Numbered from the stretch's first letter, positions 31,205 through 42,269 are shown. The stretch: DNA of 64,000 bases from Hydractinia symbiolongicarpus (GCF_029227915.1 NC_079878.1:19796501-19860500), one strand, 5' to 3'. Notes: generated by a model not told the origin, from the letters alone. Numbers and translations are program-made.

Positions 31205-33955
31205 AGGTACTTGGAGATCTAGAAAAGAAAATCCGTAAAAGAAATAATTTAGTTGCAACAGTTAAGAAACTTTTTGCAGGTACGATCAAGAAATCATATT
31301 TAGACTATACTGGCGAAGGAGCAGATTAAGATATGCTGCATGCTTCCTTAGACACAGTAAAGAATAAACTAGCAAAGGTAATAATTTTAGATGATGAGCT
31401 TTAATTTTTAATTGATGATATGACGCAAGCACAAAGTCACACTGAAAAGTCATTCAACGATCATATATACATTAGGAGGAGTGTTAAGGTGCTTGACAGG
31501 TTTTCAGAAAAGAAAGGAAAAGATCTCAATGACGAAAGTACTTGTAAGTGTTGCCTCATCCTCTTTTTCTGGTAGTGTTAAGTTACTTAAAATGGAAATT
31601 CATAAATTTTTGGTGAACCCTACTGAGTGGAACACTTTCATTGATTCGTTTAAAGCTGCAGCTCACATAAATGAGAGTCTTTCTGATATAGAAAGGATGA
31701 ATTATTTTATAAATTTGCTTAAGGGTGATGCTGCACATACCCTAACAGGCCTAAAATTATCAAATCTAAACAACAAAATTGCCAACTTGCTTAAGGAGCG
31801 TTTTGGTGATGTATCGATAAAGTTAAGCCTCTTCGTCTCCTGTATGACCAGGTTGAGGCACATTCGTTCTTTAAACAATTTGGAATCGAAACAAAGAACT
31901 TTGGACTTATGTTGGTACCGGTGTTATTAGCAAAATTACCAAATGAATTCAAGTTAATAATTTTACGACAATTTGGGAAAGATAAATTGGATATTGATAA
32001 ATTCATTGAGGCTTACAAAAATGAACTTGAAGTACGTGAAAGAATAAATTAGACAGGGAATGGAAGTGGAGTCGACCGATCGTTTTCCATTAAAGTAATG
32101 TTTGTTGACCAGGGGAGAGATATGAATCTCTCCAAAGTTTTCAGTGAAGGGTAAAGATGGCAATCAGAGCATTTACATCAATGCATTGGTGAATGACTTT
32201 TGTCATCCTGTTGAGGATCAAAATATTCGTTTAGACACTTCAGTTTATGATCATTTACAAAATTTGGATCTAGCTGATGACAATCCCCAAGATTTACCTT
32301 CAGAAATTGATATAATAATAGGTGATGATTATTACTGGGAGTGTTTCAATAGCTCGATAATCAAAGGCAAAACAAGTGGTCCAATTGCTACATCTTCTAA
32401 ATTGGGGTACATTTTAAGTGGTCCAATCACCACTAAAGGAAGTGGTTCAAGTTCAGTAAATTTTGTTGATAAACATGTTTTTCGTGTACAATGTGACTTT
32501 AATGTTGAAAACAAAAAGCTTCAAAACCCTGTAAAATCCCTTTGGCAAACAGAGGCTGCTGAAATAGATTTCGCTAATTCACTAGTGATTGAAAATTTTC
32601 AAGAAAATATTGACTTTGTTAACTCAAAATATTAAGTCAGGTTGCCATTCAAAGGAGTCTCATGAACCATTGGGAGATCATTATGCTGTAAGTTTGAAAC
32701 GTTTGAAGGGATTGATGGGAAAGTTTGCTAAGGACAGTGAGTTATTAGAAGAGTACGACAGGATCATTAATGAACGGGTAAATTTAGGGATTGCGGAGAA
32801 AGCTCCAGAAAGCTACCAGTAATTAGGGAAAATAGTGCTACTACAAAGTTACGCATAGTGCTTGATGGATCAGCTACTGATAGTGGTGGTCCCACATTGA
32901 ATGTATAAATCCAGGGTCATCATTAACTCCCTCACTCTATGGTGTTATATTACGACTTCATGCTGGAAATGTTGCAGTTGTGGCTGATATAGAAAAGGCA
33001 TTTTTGCAAATTAGTCTGAAACCTGAAGATAGGAACTATGTGAGATTTTTATGGTTCAAGGATATTGATAATTTAGATTTTAAGAATTTTGAAAACAATG
33101 AGATTGTGGAGTATTGTTTACGCCGTGTGCTTTTTCAGATCTCCTCCTCCCCATTTTTACTGATTGGAACTTTGATCCATTATGTATTAAGGCACCAACT
33201 GAATTTATTAAGAAACTGTTATTGTCTCTCCATGTTGATGACTTAAATAGTACTGCAGATTCTGCAACAGAAGGTTTTGATTTTAAACACTAAGCAAAAA
33301 ATTGTCTTATAAACGGCGGATTTTATTTAAGAATGTTCAAAACTAACTCGAATAAACTTCGAAAAATGATTATGGAATTTTTTTTAAAAGATGTTGTGAC
33401 TGATTCAAAGCAAGACAAAATTCTTGGAATCAATTCAGTAACCGTTTGATACTTGACTTTTCTAAGGGTCAACAAAGAAATGTAATGTAACAAATTGCTT
33501 CAATCTATGATCCAATCGATATCATTAATCCTATTATTGTCACAATGAAAATTTTGTTTCAGTACATGTGTTTGTCTAAAGTAGATTGGGATGAGCCTCT
33601 TAAGAAAGACCTTTGTCACGGGTGAAAAAATATTTTTGTCACCTGTGATGACAGTAAACATAAAACAGTAAACATTGATCGCCTTTATTGTTATAAGTTT
33701 CCTGTAGTCAATTGAAATGCATGCCTTTTCTAATGCTTCTAAACGGGCCTATACGGTACCTGTATATATCTGACGTTTCAGGACGTTTCTAACAATATAA
33801 CAAAAAAAATAGTTACTGTTAAGTCTTGAGTGAATTCTACGCGTAATTACACCATACCTAGATTGGAGTTGCAAGGAGCCCTGTTGATGTTATATAATTT
33901 AAAAGATGTTTATGATATTTCTAAAGTAGTAGCTTGGACTGACTCTACAGTTGAT
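31205..33955 (+). pseudogene. BEL/Pao retrotransposon, Gag to RNase H
   Basis: An ordered but frame-broken BEL/Pao polyprotein. Gag: IHKFLVNPTEWNTFIDSFKA, NEFKLIILRQFGKD. Protease region: SEIDIIIGDDYYWECF, SSKLGYILSGPI. RT: LRIVLDGSATDSGG, VADIEKAFLQISLKPEDRNY, VRFLWF and a catalytic HVDDLNS about 33233. Then the connection (IASIYDPIDIINPIIVTMKI) and RNase H up to TIPRLELQGALLML and VVAWTDSTV. More than ten stops or shifts. The reading stops at about 33953 because of a later insertion and resumes at 38298. Confidence 0.9.
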
Positions 33956-34619
33956 CAAATCGCGTATACGCGAGTTGTTTGATATAGTAAGCGATTGTCG
34001 TGTCGACATTTTTGCATTGCTTTCCCTCATTCTTTGCGCGCAAATCCAAGTTTTAAGTCCGACTTGACCCCGCGACCCAGCGCTACAGCTGTGTGCGTAT
34101 TCATAGTTATATGACTAGGCGTATCTTGATATTCGTTAAATTGGCAAAAAAAATAAAGACTGTGTTATGCATTTGATCACAAATATTGTTATAGACTGTT
34201 ATTTTAATATTATTTGATGAGCTATGCTGGATTCTCCTTCAAATTCTCATGTTTTTAACAAGGCGGATTTTGTTCAACTAAACCGAGCTAAGGCTTCTTT
34301 CGAGGGGCCGAGTTCAAGGACGCCATATTTGTTATACTCCGGCTTCTTTACTTTACCAAGCTGCGAACCGTTGGGGTGGTATAATTAACTGTCTAAATTT
34401 CAGTTCTATCAATGTTTAAGATATTCTCTTCATTGTGTCTGTGTTTTCGCCTATTAAGATGAAAATCACCAAAACAAAACAATTTCAAGATTTTAGCTAG
34501 CTAACATAGATTTTAAGGCAGCATCCTCCTCCTAAAGTCAGCTAGCTGACTAGCCTTATTTATTCTTTTTATTTTAAAGTTTGGTATATTATTATTTATT
34601 TTTATGTTGGGGTTGTCGC

Positions 34620-34935
34620 TCTAGCTTTAAATATTCAATGAATAATTTACTCATCAAAAACGATGTCATATTAGTTTTCGAAGCCATGAATCACATTGCT
34701 CCTGATTACATGCTCTCAAAATTCCTTTTGGCAAAAAAATGTCATAATCATCAAACAAGAGGAGCTTCAAAAAAAAGGTTCACACTTCCCTTGGTCAACA
34801 CTGAATTTGGCAAAACAAGCTTTCCCATTTGAGCTGCAAAAGTGTGGAATAATCTTCCAGACCAAGTGACGTGTGATGGAAGTCTGCTTTCGTTTAAGAC
34901 TTCCATCTCTAATGTATTTGGCAAATTCTAATGGA
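34620..34935 (+). pseudogene. LINE ORF2 C-terminal tail
   Basis: Reading NDVILVFEAMNHIAPDYMLS, NHQTRGASKKRFTLPLVNTE, FGKTSF and AAKVWNNLPDQVT matches the conserved carboxyl tail of jockey/CR1-type LINE reverse transcriptases. One stop interrupts it (about 34831). It is followed by a plausible LINE 3' UTR and the ATT tract at 35088. Confidence 0.75.
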
Positions 34936-35087
34936 GATCACTTTTTAACTTTTGTTTTTTATTCTTTTTCTTTTCAATTTTCACAGATTATAAATGTTAC
35001 TATGTTTGATTGAGCTAAGGCAGTCTAAGGTTTATCGTTTTTTTGTTTCTTTTTTGATCTAGTGGGGCCCTCTGGGCTAGCCACATT

Positions 35088-35143
35088 AACTATTTATTAT
35101 TATTATTATTATTATTGTTATTATTATTATTATTATTATTATC
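35088..35143. repeat. (ATT)n microsatellite
   Basis: About 18 ATT units with one interruption, directly after the LINE 3' UTR-like region. Probably the LINE's tail. Confidence 0.9.
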
Positions 35144-36554
35144 TCTTTAGCTACTTCTGGGCTAAAAGTAGCCAAATGCAGTTTGGGCTAGCTACGACAA
35201 AATTCTTAATCAATATTTATGTTAAATGTAATTAGTAGGTAGCGACACCTTTTATTAGTGTCATGAAAATTTACTCCCAAAATAGAATTTCTACGTGATT
35301 TTTTTAGCTGGACAGGGTAACGACAGGCTGTTTTTCCTGTATTCTTATTTAAACCGAAATTGCAATAAAATTTTTTTGAAAAGGATAAATTACGTCTAAA
35401 CACATTGACGACACAGTTTATCCGTACTAAGCGCTTAGTCCAATGTTAATTATGGCTGTTTCCTAAGTTTCTGTTTATCCGTTACGATGTTTTTTTTTCA
35501 AAAAAGGGTATTATGCTTACATGGATATGTGTCATTGTTTGCCTGTACTAATCCCTGAGCCCGGAATAATATTCATCTTTGAACTTTTGGCGGGAACACT
35601 CTCTAAAAAATAAAAAAGGTTGGCCAATTATAACAGGGTAGCAATGAGTTGTAAACTGTGTTTTTATTTCAGCTAAAGTTGTGAAAAGTTATTTTTTGAA
35701 AAATATATTACACCAGAAAGACCATAATGTTGTGTGCCTATTTTTTTTCAAATTATATTACACCGGAAACACCATAATTTTCTGTGCCTCACTCAATTTA
35801 TGACATACTATACTAAAGGGTTTCATCTGAGTTTGTGGCACAGTTTACACCTCTTATTAATCGCTCTTCCAGTCGTTCAACGCCAGGTAACACAGTTCTT
35901 GTGGCTTAACCCGGCGTTTCGACTCCGGGATTCCCGGCTAGTCTAAATAATAATACCATGGAATCGCATTTTGGATTTAGTCTCTATTGTTAATTCTAAA
36001 CCAATGAACCTTTTTGTTTCTTTCTTCTTCTTCTATTATTTCTTTTTTTGTTTTTAAACTTGTAAGATCTAACTTTATGGTCAAATCTGAGATATCTTAA
36101 ACTTGATAAAGATTTTTTAGTCATGTCACAGGTATAATAACACATTTTCGAAATATCACTACACCACAAGCAATAATATTTAATAAATTGATTGCTAAAA
36201 CGTCTTCGTTTCTTTCTTATAAATGTTAAGTGTAGTGCTGTATTGTTAAAGTATTAATTTTCATAAATCACGGTTTGGACATTTGTACTACATGAAACAT
36301 TTTGCAAGTTCCAGATAATACCACGGGATAATACCTATTTATTTCAAATAACGGAACAACATTGTAGAAGTTCTGTACAAAACAGGCTACTGGCGACCTA
36401 GGTATAGAGAACAAAATTACACACGAACAAGAATCCGAAATCTTTTAGCCTGCAAGGGCTTTTCATTATTTTTTAAGCCTATCAGGACGCTTTTAGAAAA
36501 CTATTTTATATAAACTTAAGAATTGTTTGTCCTACGAGCAGCATCAACTGTAAG
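35144..36554. other. A+T-rich stretch with a 50-bp tandem pair
   Basis: Two adjacent diverged copies of a unit of about 50 bp (ATATTACACC.GAAA.ACCATAAT, 35700-35790) are the only structure seen. No coding sequence. Confidence 0.5.
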
Positions 36555-36580
36555 CCCGTAGGCTACCGTAAATCAACCTG
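36555..36580. repeat. 26-bp target-site duplication (left)
   Basis: Identical to 37593-37618, starting CCCGTAGGCTACCG. This length suits target-primed reverse transcription better than DNA transposition. There is no poly-A tail. Confidence 0.85.
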
Positions 36581-37592
36581 GAAAGAGATCAGGGTACTTT
36601 GTTTTGTTTAATTTTAGTGCAGGAATTTAAGGACCTAAACGCAAAGAATAATAGACTGGCGAAAGTGAGAATCATGCAAGTATTTGTGATCTTCATGAAG
36701 ATGATAATGAATAACTTTTTAGACTTTTTACATTTTTACTGTACTATATTTTACAAGATCATTTATTTACAGCTACATGCTTTTTTTATGAGAACTGTTT
36801 TTTTTTTCAGCCTCAATATTATACCCTTCTATTAAAGTTACTATGTACACTGTTCACGCATTCTGTTGGCTATGGGACTTTACCTTCACAAAAGAAATCT
36901 CTGAAATTTTCTCTGACTGTCTTTGCATCTCACAAACATTTGTTTTACCCATTGAACGCTCCAAGGAATCTGAAATTTGGCAAACGAAACCGAGACGATT
37001 GGATCGGTGCTTCCTATAACCATAAATAACACCGCAGCCTTTTCGAAATTGGCGCGAGACACTTTTCAACAAATATGTCGATGTATAATTGATGGGGATT
37101 ATAACCAGATTTTGTCATTTATGTTCGAAGAATATGTGGAGTTACTTGATGATCGAGTTGTACCTTTTCTTTCTGGCTTTTTTAACATACAACAACAAGA
37201 TATAGATCAAAACAAAGAACTAGCTGCCACAAAGTTGTTATCGATGCTGTTTACTGATTGTTCTGTTGATGATATATGTCCTATCGCTTTAGCAGAAAAG
37301 TGGAATAGAATGCAGCACTACTGCTGAAACCAAGAGTTTTTAAACAGCAAATTACAGACTTCGAAGAGTAACCTCTAGCACCCACCTCAATGGCAAATAT
37401 ATGTGGCAACCACGCATTATACTGCGTATATTCAACTAGCGGAGAATATATATAGCTTTTTGGAGTGCCAAGATTCAATTAGGATGACGTGCTTAGAACA
37501 GTTTGAATATATTACAATATCAGGTCTTAAAGAGGTGATGGCTATATGACCTGGAAAAACCCGTCGCTAAGTCTGCTAAAATGACCCAGTCA
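36581..37592 (-). mobile_element. inserted RLE-LINE/MADF segment, copy 1
   Basis: This 1012-bp block is flanked by a 26-bp perfect direct repeat (36555-36580 and 37593-37618), so it is a discrete insertion. It is about 95% identical to 42709-43734. On the minus strand it encodes the end of an RLE-type LINE protein (IFAIEVGARGYSSKSVICCL). On the plus strand it holds the tail of a MADF/BESS frame and a 116-codon frame of unknown meaning (36977-37327). The left end cuts through the MADF/BESS frame, which is continuous in copy 2, so copy 1 is the derived copy. Confidence 0.8.
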
Positions 37593-37618
37593 CCCGTAGG
37601 CTACCGTAAATCAACCTG
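37593..37618. repeat. 26-bp target-site duplication (right)
   Basis: Exact match of 36555-36580. Confidence 0.85.
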
Positions 37619-38297
37619 TCATGCTTAATGAACGATTACAAGTCTGCCCTATTGAAATGTTTACGCGTCCTTCCGTTTTACCCACCTAGATAAAAACAAA
37701 TTTTGTGTCTGTTCATGTGGAAAATGTTTCAGTGCCAAGTAGGGACGCATGTCGGCATGTTAATTAAATAATTCCAATCTGATTATAATGGTCAAATAAA
37801 GCGTGTACATGTTGTCAGCGACTTTGAGAACATGCTCGACATGTTAGGAAAAACGTTCCCTTATTCAAATGTCAGGAAAGCTGAGTTTGATTATGTTTCT
37901 AAACCTGATAATTTCAATGGTTGTAGGAAACAGTAAATAATGTCCAGCAAATTCAAGGCCAAATTTTGGCTCGAAACTCTGACTTGATATGAACTAACAG
38001 AATAGAATGTGTTTGCGTTCATACCGCCATCACGAAGATGCTCAACGAGATCTCCGTGGGCGGGAAAACCTTTATAAACAGAACAAAATTATAGTAACAG
38101 TTTCCTATCCGCCGATACCTCGCCTAGAAACCTTTCTATCGAGTTACGTCACGGCCAAATTGACGGCTGCCAGAAAAGTCCACACTGGTACATTGTCTGT
38201 GATATAGCGTCATACTTTTCTCTTTGCTACTTTTAGTATTCATGCAGCCAGTGAAAGAACACTGGCACGCGATTTGTTTATATGCGCAGCATTTCTT
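37619..38297. other. weak coding fragment and unassigned sequence
   Basis: A protein-like reading at about 37800-37940 (HVVSDFENMLDMLGKTFPYS...) suggests an old coding scrap. The family is not recognised and the frames are broken. Confidence 0.3.
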
Positions 38298-39095
38298 GTT
38301 AATTATTGGATAATAAACAAACAGAAGAAATATGAAATGTTTATTCAGAACAGATTTGATCAAATTAGGCAAATTAGAAATTAGAAATAAAGACAGAATT
38401 ACTTTTAGTACGTTCTAGTAAAAATCCTGCTGATATTGTTACTAGAGGATGTAAAGCTTCTGATTTACAGAATAAGGATTTATGGGCCTAAGTTTTTGAG
38501 TGTGTCTGATTGTTCTGAAAAATTTTCATGCTTTGAGAATGTAACTAAAACATTTTCTGGTAGTAACAGTGCCTTAAATTCCGTTGTTGATAATACCATT
38601 GTTGACACCCGTCTTTAATGTGAAAACAAGTCTGGTGTGTGAACAATTAAATGTTATTAGTGGTGGCACGCGTTTTCTTAGTGATCCCACAGTACAAATA
38701 GAGAAGATTATTGACATTAAAAAATTCAGTTCGTTGAAGAAAGTGGTATTCATTACAGCATATGTGTTGCATTTTGTAAGAAAATCGAAGTTACGTGCAC
38801 TAAATAAAAATGTGGGAGAAACTGTCTGGGACATGGGTCCGAAGATAAAAATAAGCATGCGGCTGAAGAACCCGTATTGTTACGGCATGCTGCCGAAAAA
38901 ACCGTGTTGTTGGGGTATGCTGCCGAAGAACCCGTTTTGTTGGGGCATGCTGCCGAAGAACCCGTATTGTTGGGGCCTGGGGTCGAAGAAACCGGATATT
39001 TATCATCAGATGAGTTAGAACATTCTTTAAATATTTTGATCACGTCTGCACAAAGGACGTTATATCTCACAAAAACTTTGTTAGTTGGAAAAAGA
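38298..39095 (+). pseudogene. BEL/Pao retrotransposon, continuation after insertion
   Basis: Reading resumes with NYWIINKQKKYEMFIQNRFDQ, RSSKNPADIVTRGCKASDLQ, FLSVSDCSEKFSCF, and the integrase-proximal IEKIIDIKKFSSLKKVVFIT and SSDELEHSLNILITSAQ. These are the segments expected right after WTDSTV in BEL/Pao proteins, so 33955-38297 is inserted sequence. The integrase core is not present before the next element at 39351. Confidence 0.85.
38868..38990 (+). repeat. 30-bp tandem repeat in BEL coding sequence
   Basis: Four imperfect units containing GCTGCCGAAGAACCCGTATT. In the BEL frame each unit gives AEEPVLLGHA. The array lies between IKKFSSLKKVV... and SSDELEHS, so it lengthened the protein in frame. 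Confidence 0.85.
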
Positions 39096-39719
39096 ACTTA
39101 AACATTTTCATACATGATGAAGGAATGTTTAGGCGTAGAGGGTGAATTGACAACGCTCCACTACATTACAACACTAAATTTCCGATTTTATTATACACGA
39201 ACTCATATTTATCTTATAACGAACGATATATTTTTAGCTAAACAAACTTTAGTTAAATTTATGAAAATTACAAAGTGCACGCACAATGATAAACTCGACC
39301 AGTTAAGTCTTAAAATTTAAATTCTAGAGGTTTTGCTCCACTAAAGAATACAGTGGAATCCCTCTAAAGCGGACACCATTGGTGCAAAAAAAAGTGTCCG
39401 CTTTAGAGGGATGTCCGCTTTATAGGAAGTTGACCAAAAAATTAGTTTTAGACCTAATTTTGACCAAAAAAGCTTTTTTTGTAGTACTGGCGGGTATCAT
39501 GGGGTGACTTGCAACACTAAGGTAGACGGCAACATCAATAGATTTAGCTTATCGAGCAAAGAACCCAAGTTGGCTGTGTAAAGTAAGTTTAGCAGCTCAA
39601 ATTTGTCGGTGTTGCAACCAACCTTTAAGTGTTGCTAAGGTTATAAACTAAGAAACCAAGTTATATTACGAAGATATATTTCATTTATCTTATAGGTCTT
39701 TCAATACACGTTTTTCTCC

Positions 39720-41327
39720 CTATTTGAAATAATCTTTGATTGAGGATTGTTTTCTATTTTGAAGCTGAAGTTCCTCAATCTTTTTCGTAATGGTTGACAA
39801 CATTTCTTGGCATGTATCATCAAAAATAGTAGATCGCTTAATTTTATCAAGCATAGTGATTAGCTCGGTGAAACCAAGCATTTCTTCTTCAACCACGTCT
39901 TCACTCTCATCATCATCCTCGGAAATCTCTTCGACCTGACATGCCATCTCTGGATTTTCAATTGCGTTAATGCTAGCTTCTCGGATTTGATGTCGCCAAT
40001 TTATTTCTAATTCGTTAATTCTTGGCTCCGAAGCTGGAACATCGGCGTCAAAATCGATGTATTCTGCAGCAGACATATCTTCAGTTAATTCCTTCACCAG
40101 AGCTTCAAATTCCAAGTCATCTTCTTGATCTTCCATCAATTCACTTTCTCCTTGAACTACGCCACATTTCTCGAAACAATTTTTGATGGTCAAGTTGGGT
40201 ACTTCTTTCCACGCATCTTGAACCCATTGAATAGCCATAAGTATGTCTACGCTCTTGATAATTTCAGTTGCAGATTTATTCTCCTGGATCCTTGCAAGCA
40301 CGTATTTGACCAGTCTTTTTCTGTACTTCACCTTGAAGTTTTGGATGATCCCCGCATCGAGTGGTTGAAGCCTTGAAGTTGTGTTCTTCGGTAAGAAAAT
40401 GATTTTGATTTGTGAAAACTGGCCTATCATTGACTCCGGATGACAGGTGGCGTTGTCCAGAAAAAGAATAACTTTTCTGTCCTCAAATAAAAGTTTTCTG
40501 TTAAAACGTGCCAGTACAGTTTCCATTACTTGAGATGTCATCCAAGATTTAGGATTTGAAAAGTAGTGAACGTTAGCTGGACGCGATGGATCTTTCAATT
40601 TTTTAAAACAACGCGGGACTTTACTCTTCCAGATAACAACAGGCTGGTCGATCTTTTCCCCAGCTGCATTTACAAAAAAAGCGACAGTTAATCTAAGCTT
40701 TGACTTTTTCCCACCTTTTGCTTGTTTTCCTTTTTCCACTAACCCTTTGGCCGGTAGAGCTTTAAAAAAACAGCCAGAATCGTCCATGTTCCAAATATTT
40801 TCTAGTGAATAACCTTCAACCAATTCTTTGATCCTCTCCATCCAGGAAGTAACCGTTTCTGTAGAAACGTCACCAGCTTCACCAACAATACGACGTTCTT
40901 TGACGGAATATGTTGTTTTCCAACGATCCAACCAACCGTCAGAGGCGGAGAAATTATCAAAATCGCTGTTCTGAAGTTTTTCCTTAATTTCCAACGCCTC
41001 CTCTTTAAGCATTACACCATTAGGGTAGATGTTAGAAGCGCAACATCTTTTGTACCATTCGAATAAGATCTCATTTATCTTGTGATACTTGCCATGGCGG
41101 TTACGTTTTTTTGTTTTCTCACGAAAAATTTCATGTTGTTCACGAATTTTCTTTTCGTCTCTTAAAATATTTGCTGCGGCTGTCTTTCCAATCTTGTAAA
41201 TGTCTGCTAGTTTTCTACATCCAAGTTCTGGATTTTTTTTGGCGAAATCCAAAGACTTGATCTTATCATCTAATGATAAAGTTTTCTTCGCTAGTTTACC
41301 AGCAAGCTGCTGCTTCGACATTGCCAT
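39720..41327 (-). CDS. pogo/Tigger DDE transposase, intact (535 aa)
   Basis: One uninterrupted 535-codon frame. N-terminal CENP-B-type helix-turn-helix pair: KNPELGCRKLADIYKIGKTA (first HTH), then ASDGWLDRWKTTYSV (second). The DDE core has IWNMDDSGCFFKALP (first Asp), VILFLDNATCHP (second Asp) and NTTSRLQPLDAGIIQNFKVKYR (third Asp), so all three catalytic residues are present. An acidic C-terminal region ends QSSIKDYF, which fits the PCNA-binding PIP box Q-x-x-[ILM]-x-x-[FY]-[FY]; PCNA binding is known for pogo transposase. Cut-and-paste activity at TA is expected. It is divergent from the HIRAN gene, with starts about 62 bp apart. Confidence 0.95.
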   Translation of the reverse strand: MAMSKQQLAGKLAKKTLSLDDKIKSLDFAKKNPELGCRKLADIYKIGKTAAANILRDEKKIREQHEIFREKTKKRNRHGKYHKINEILFEWYKRCCASNIYPNGVMLKEEALEIKEKLQNSDFDNFSASDGWLDRWKTTYSVKERRIVGEAGDVSTETVTSWMERIKELVEGYSLENIWNMDDSGCFFKALPAKGLVEKGKQAKGGKKSKLRLTVAFFVNAAGEKIDQPVVIWKSKVPRCFKKLKDPSRPANVHYFSNPKSWMTSQVMETVLARFNRKLLFEDRKVILFLDNATCHPESMIGQFSQIKIIFLPKNTTSRLQPLDAGIIQNFKVKYRKRLVKYVLARIQENKSATEIIKSVDILMAIQWVQDAWKEVPNLTIKNCFEKCGVVQGESELMEDQEDDLEFEALVKELTEDMSAAEYIDFDADVPASEPRINELEINWRHQIREASINAIENPEMACQVEEISEDDDESEDVVEEEMLGFTELITMLDKIKRSTIFDDTCQEMLSTITKKIEELQLQNRKQSSIKDYFK

Positions 41328-41389
41328 GTTGAATGTGCATTAGAAATTCAAAATTCGAAATTCTTTCCAGTTTAAAATTTTACGCTGCA

Positions 41390-41911
41390 ATGTCTTCACG
41401 ATTCGAATGCTATTTTAAAGTTGAAGAAGCTGAAGAGAACACAGATATGTCGAACGTTCAACTAAATGAGATACTTCTCAAAAACATTGACCAACAGATT
41501 GAGATTATCCTTATAAAACAGAAAGAATATCGCTTCGACTCGTTTATCCGTGGATACCTTGCTTACATGGACATATGGAGCCCAAAAGTCGGAGAAGAGA
41601 ATTTTTGTTTAAAAGCGGAAGAAGATAACGAACATGACAAGTTTGCTGTAGCTGTTACAGATGACGATAAAGTAGTTGGGCACGTCCCTAAAAACCTTAG
41701 CAAACTATTCAACAAATTCATGTCGCTTCCTAACTGTACCATCGGATGTAAAGTGACTGGGAAGCGAGTGAACCGTGGTGCTGGCTACGGACTAGAAATT
41801 CCTGCCCAGTACCAATTAATTGGTGTTGAAAAGGCAGTTGAGTGGGCCGAGAAAAATATAAGGAAAGTGTTGGACTCGGTAAATAACAAAACTCAAAGAT
41901 GTACTAAGTAA
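41390..41911 (+). CDS. HIRAN-domain protein carried by pogo element
   Basis: ATG 41390 is preferred (MSSRFECYFKVEEAEE); an upstream ATG at 41333 would put the two divergent genes 5 bp apart. The 173-residue protein has a HIRAN-like core at about residues 55-145. It reads YLAYMDIWSPKVGEENFCLK, EDNEHDKFAVAV, KVVGHVPKNLSKLFNKFM, then GCKVTGKRVNRGAGYGLEIP. HIRAN domains (HLTF, Rad5) bind single-stranded 3' DNA ends and occur alone or with nucleases in mobile contexts. Lying inside the TIRs, it moves with the transposase. A role in handling transposon ends or repair is inference. Confidence 0.8.
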   Translation: MSSRFECYFKVEEAEENTDMSNVQLNEILLKNIDQQIEIILIKQKEYRFDSFIRGYLAYMDIWSPKVGEENFCLKAEEDNEHDKFAVAVTDDDKVVGHVPKNLSKLFNKFMSLPNCTIGCKVTGKRVNRGAGYGLEIPAQYQLIGVEKAVEWAEKNIRKVLDSVNNKTQRCTK

Positions 41912-42269
41912 AATGGTTTAAATTTTAAGAAAAAGTGACATTTCATCTCGTTATTTTTCCATTGTCCGCTTTATAGGGAGTGTTTATAAGGGAAACTGTC
42001 ATTTGGTGCAAAGATTTTTGTCCGCTTTATAGAGTGTCCGCTTTATAATCGTCCGCTTTATAGAGATTTTTTTATCAGAGTTTGACCTAAATTCTGCCGG
42101 TGCAAAATTTTTGTCCGCTTTAGAGGGCTGTCCGCTTTATAGGGTGTCCGCTTTAGGGGGATTCCACTGTATGCTCATATAAAAGAATACAATTCTTCCT
42201 TTTCATAGTCAAGGTTTATTTTTGCATGCGTTTTTGTTACAAATTTTAAATCAATTTTATCTTTCACAG

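Larger units (their letters stand above)
33954..38297. mobile_element. composite insertion splitting the BEL/Pao element
   Basis: About 4.34 kb separates two halves of one BEL/Pao coding sequence. Its ends carry a short inverted match, CAAATCGCGT (about 33955) and ACGCGATTTG (about 38260), which could be terminal repeats of the first insertion. Inside lie a LINE tail, an ATT tract and a later RLE-LINE segment with its own target duplication. Nothing coding for mobility of the outer insertion was found. Confidence 0.6.
39351..42169. mobile_element. complete pogo/Tigger element with HIRAN gene
   Basis: 2819 bp between terminal inverted repeats (CAGTGGAATCCCTCTAAAGC at the left, inverted CAGTGGAATCCCCCTAAAGC at the right) with TA on each side (39349-39350, 42170-42171), as expected for pogo/Tigger. 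Inside are two divergent open genes, a transposase (minus) and a HIRAN-domain gene (plus). Subterminal copies of GTCCGCTTTA number three at the left and seven at the right. It looks recently active. Confidence 0.92.

Noticed and set aside
33960-33973. Palindrome TCGCGTATACGCGA as a replication origin or operator
   Set aside because: No supporting context. It sits at the edge of an insertion and is more likely part of a transposon end.
36977-37327. 116-codon plus-strand frame shared with 43118-43468 as a possible gene
   Set aside because: The two copies differ mostly by amino-acid-changing substitutions, and the frame starts at TTG with no splice support. It may be a by-product of the repeat.
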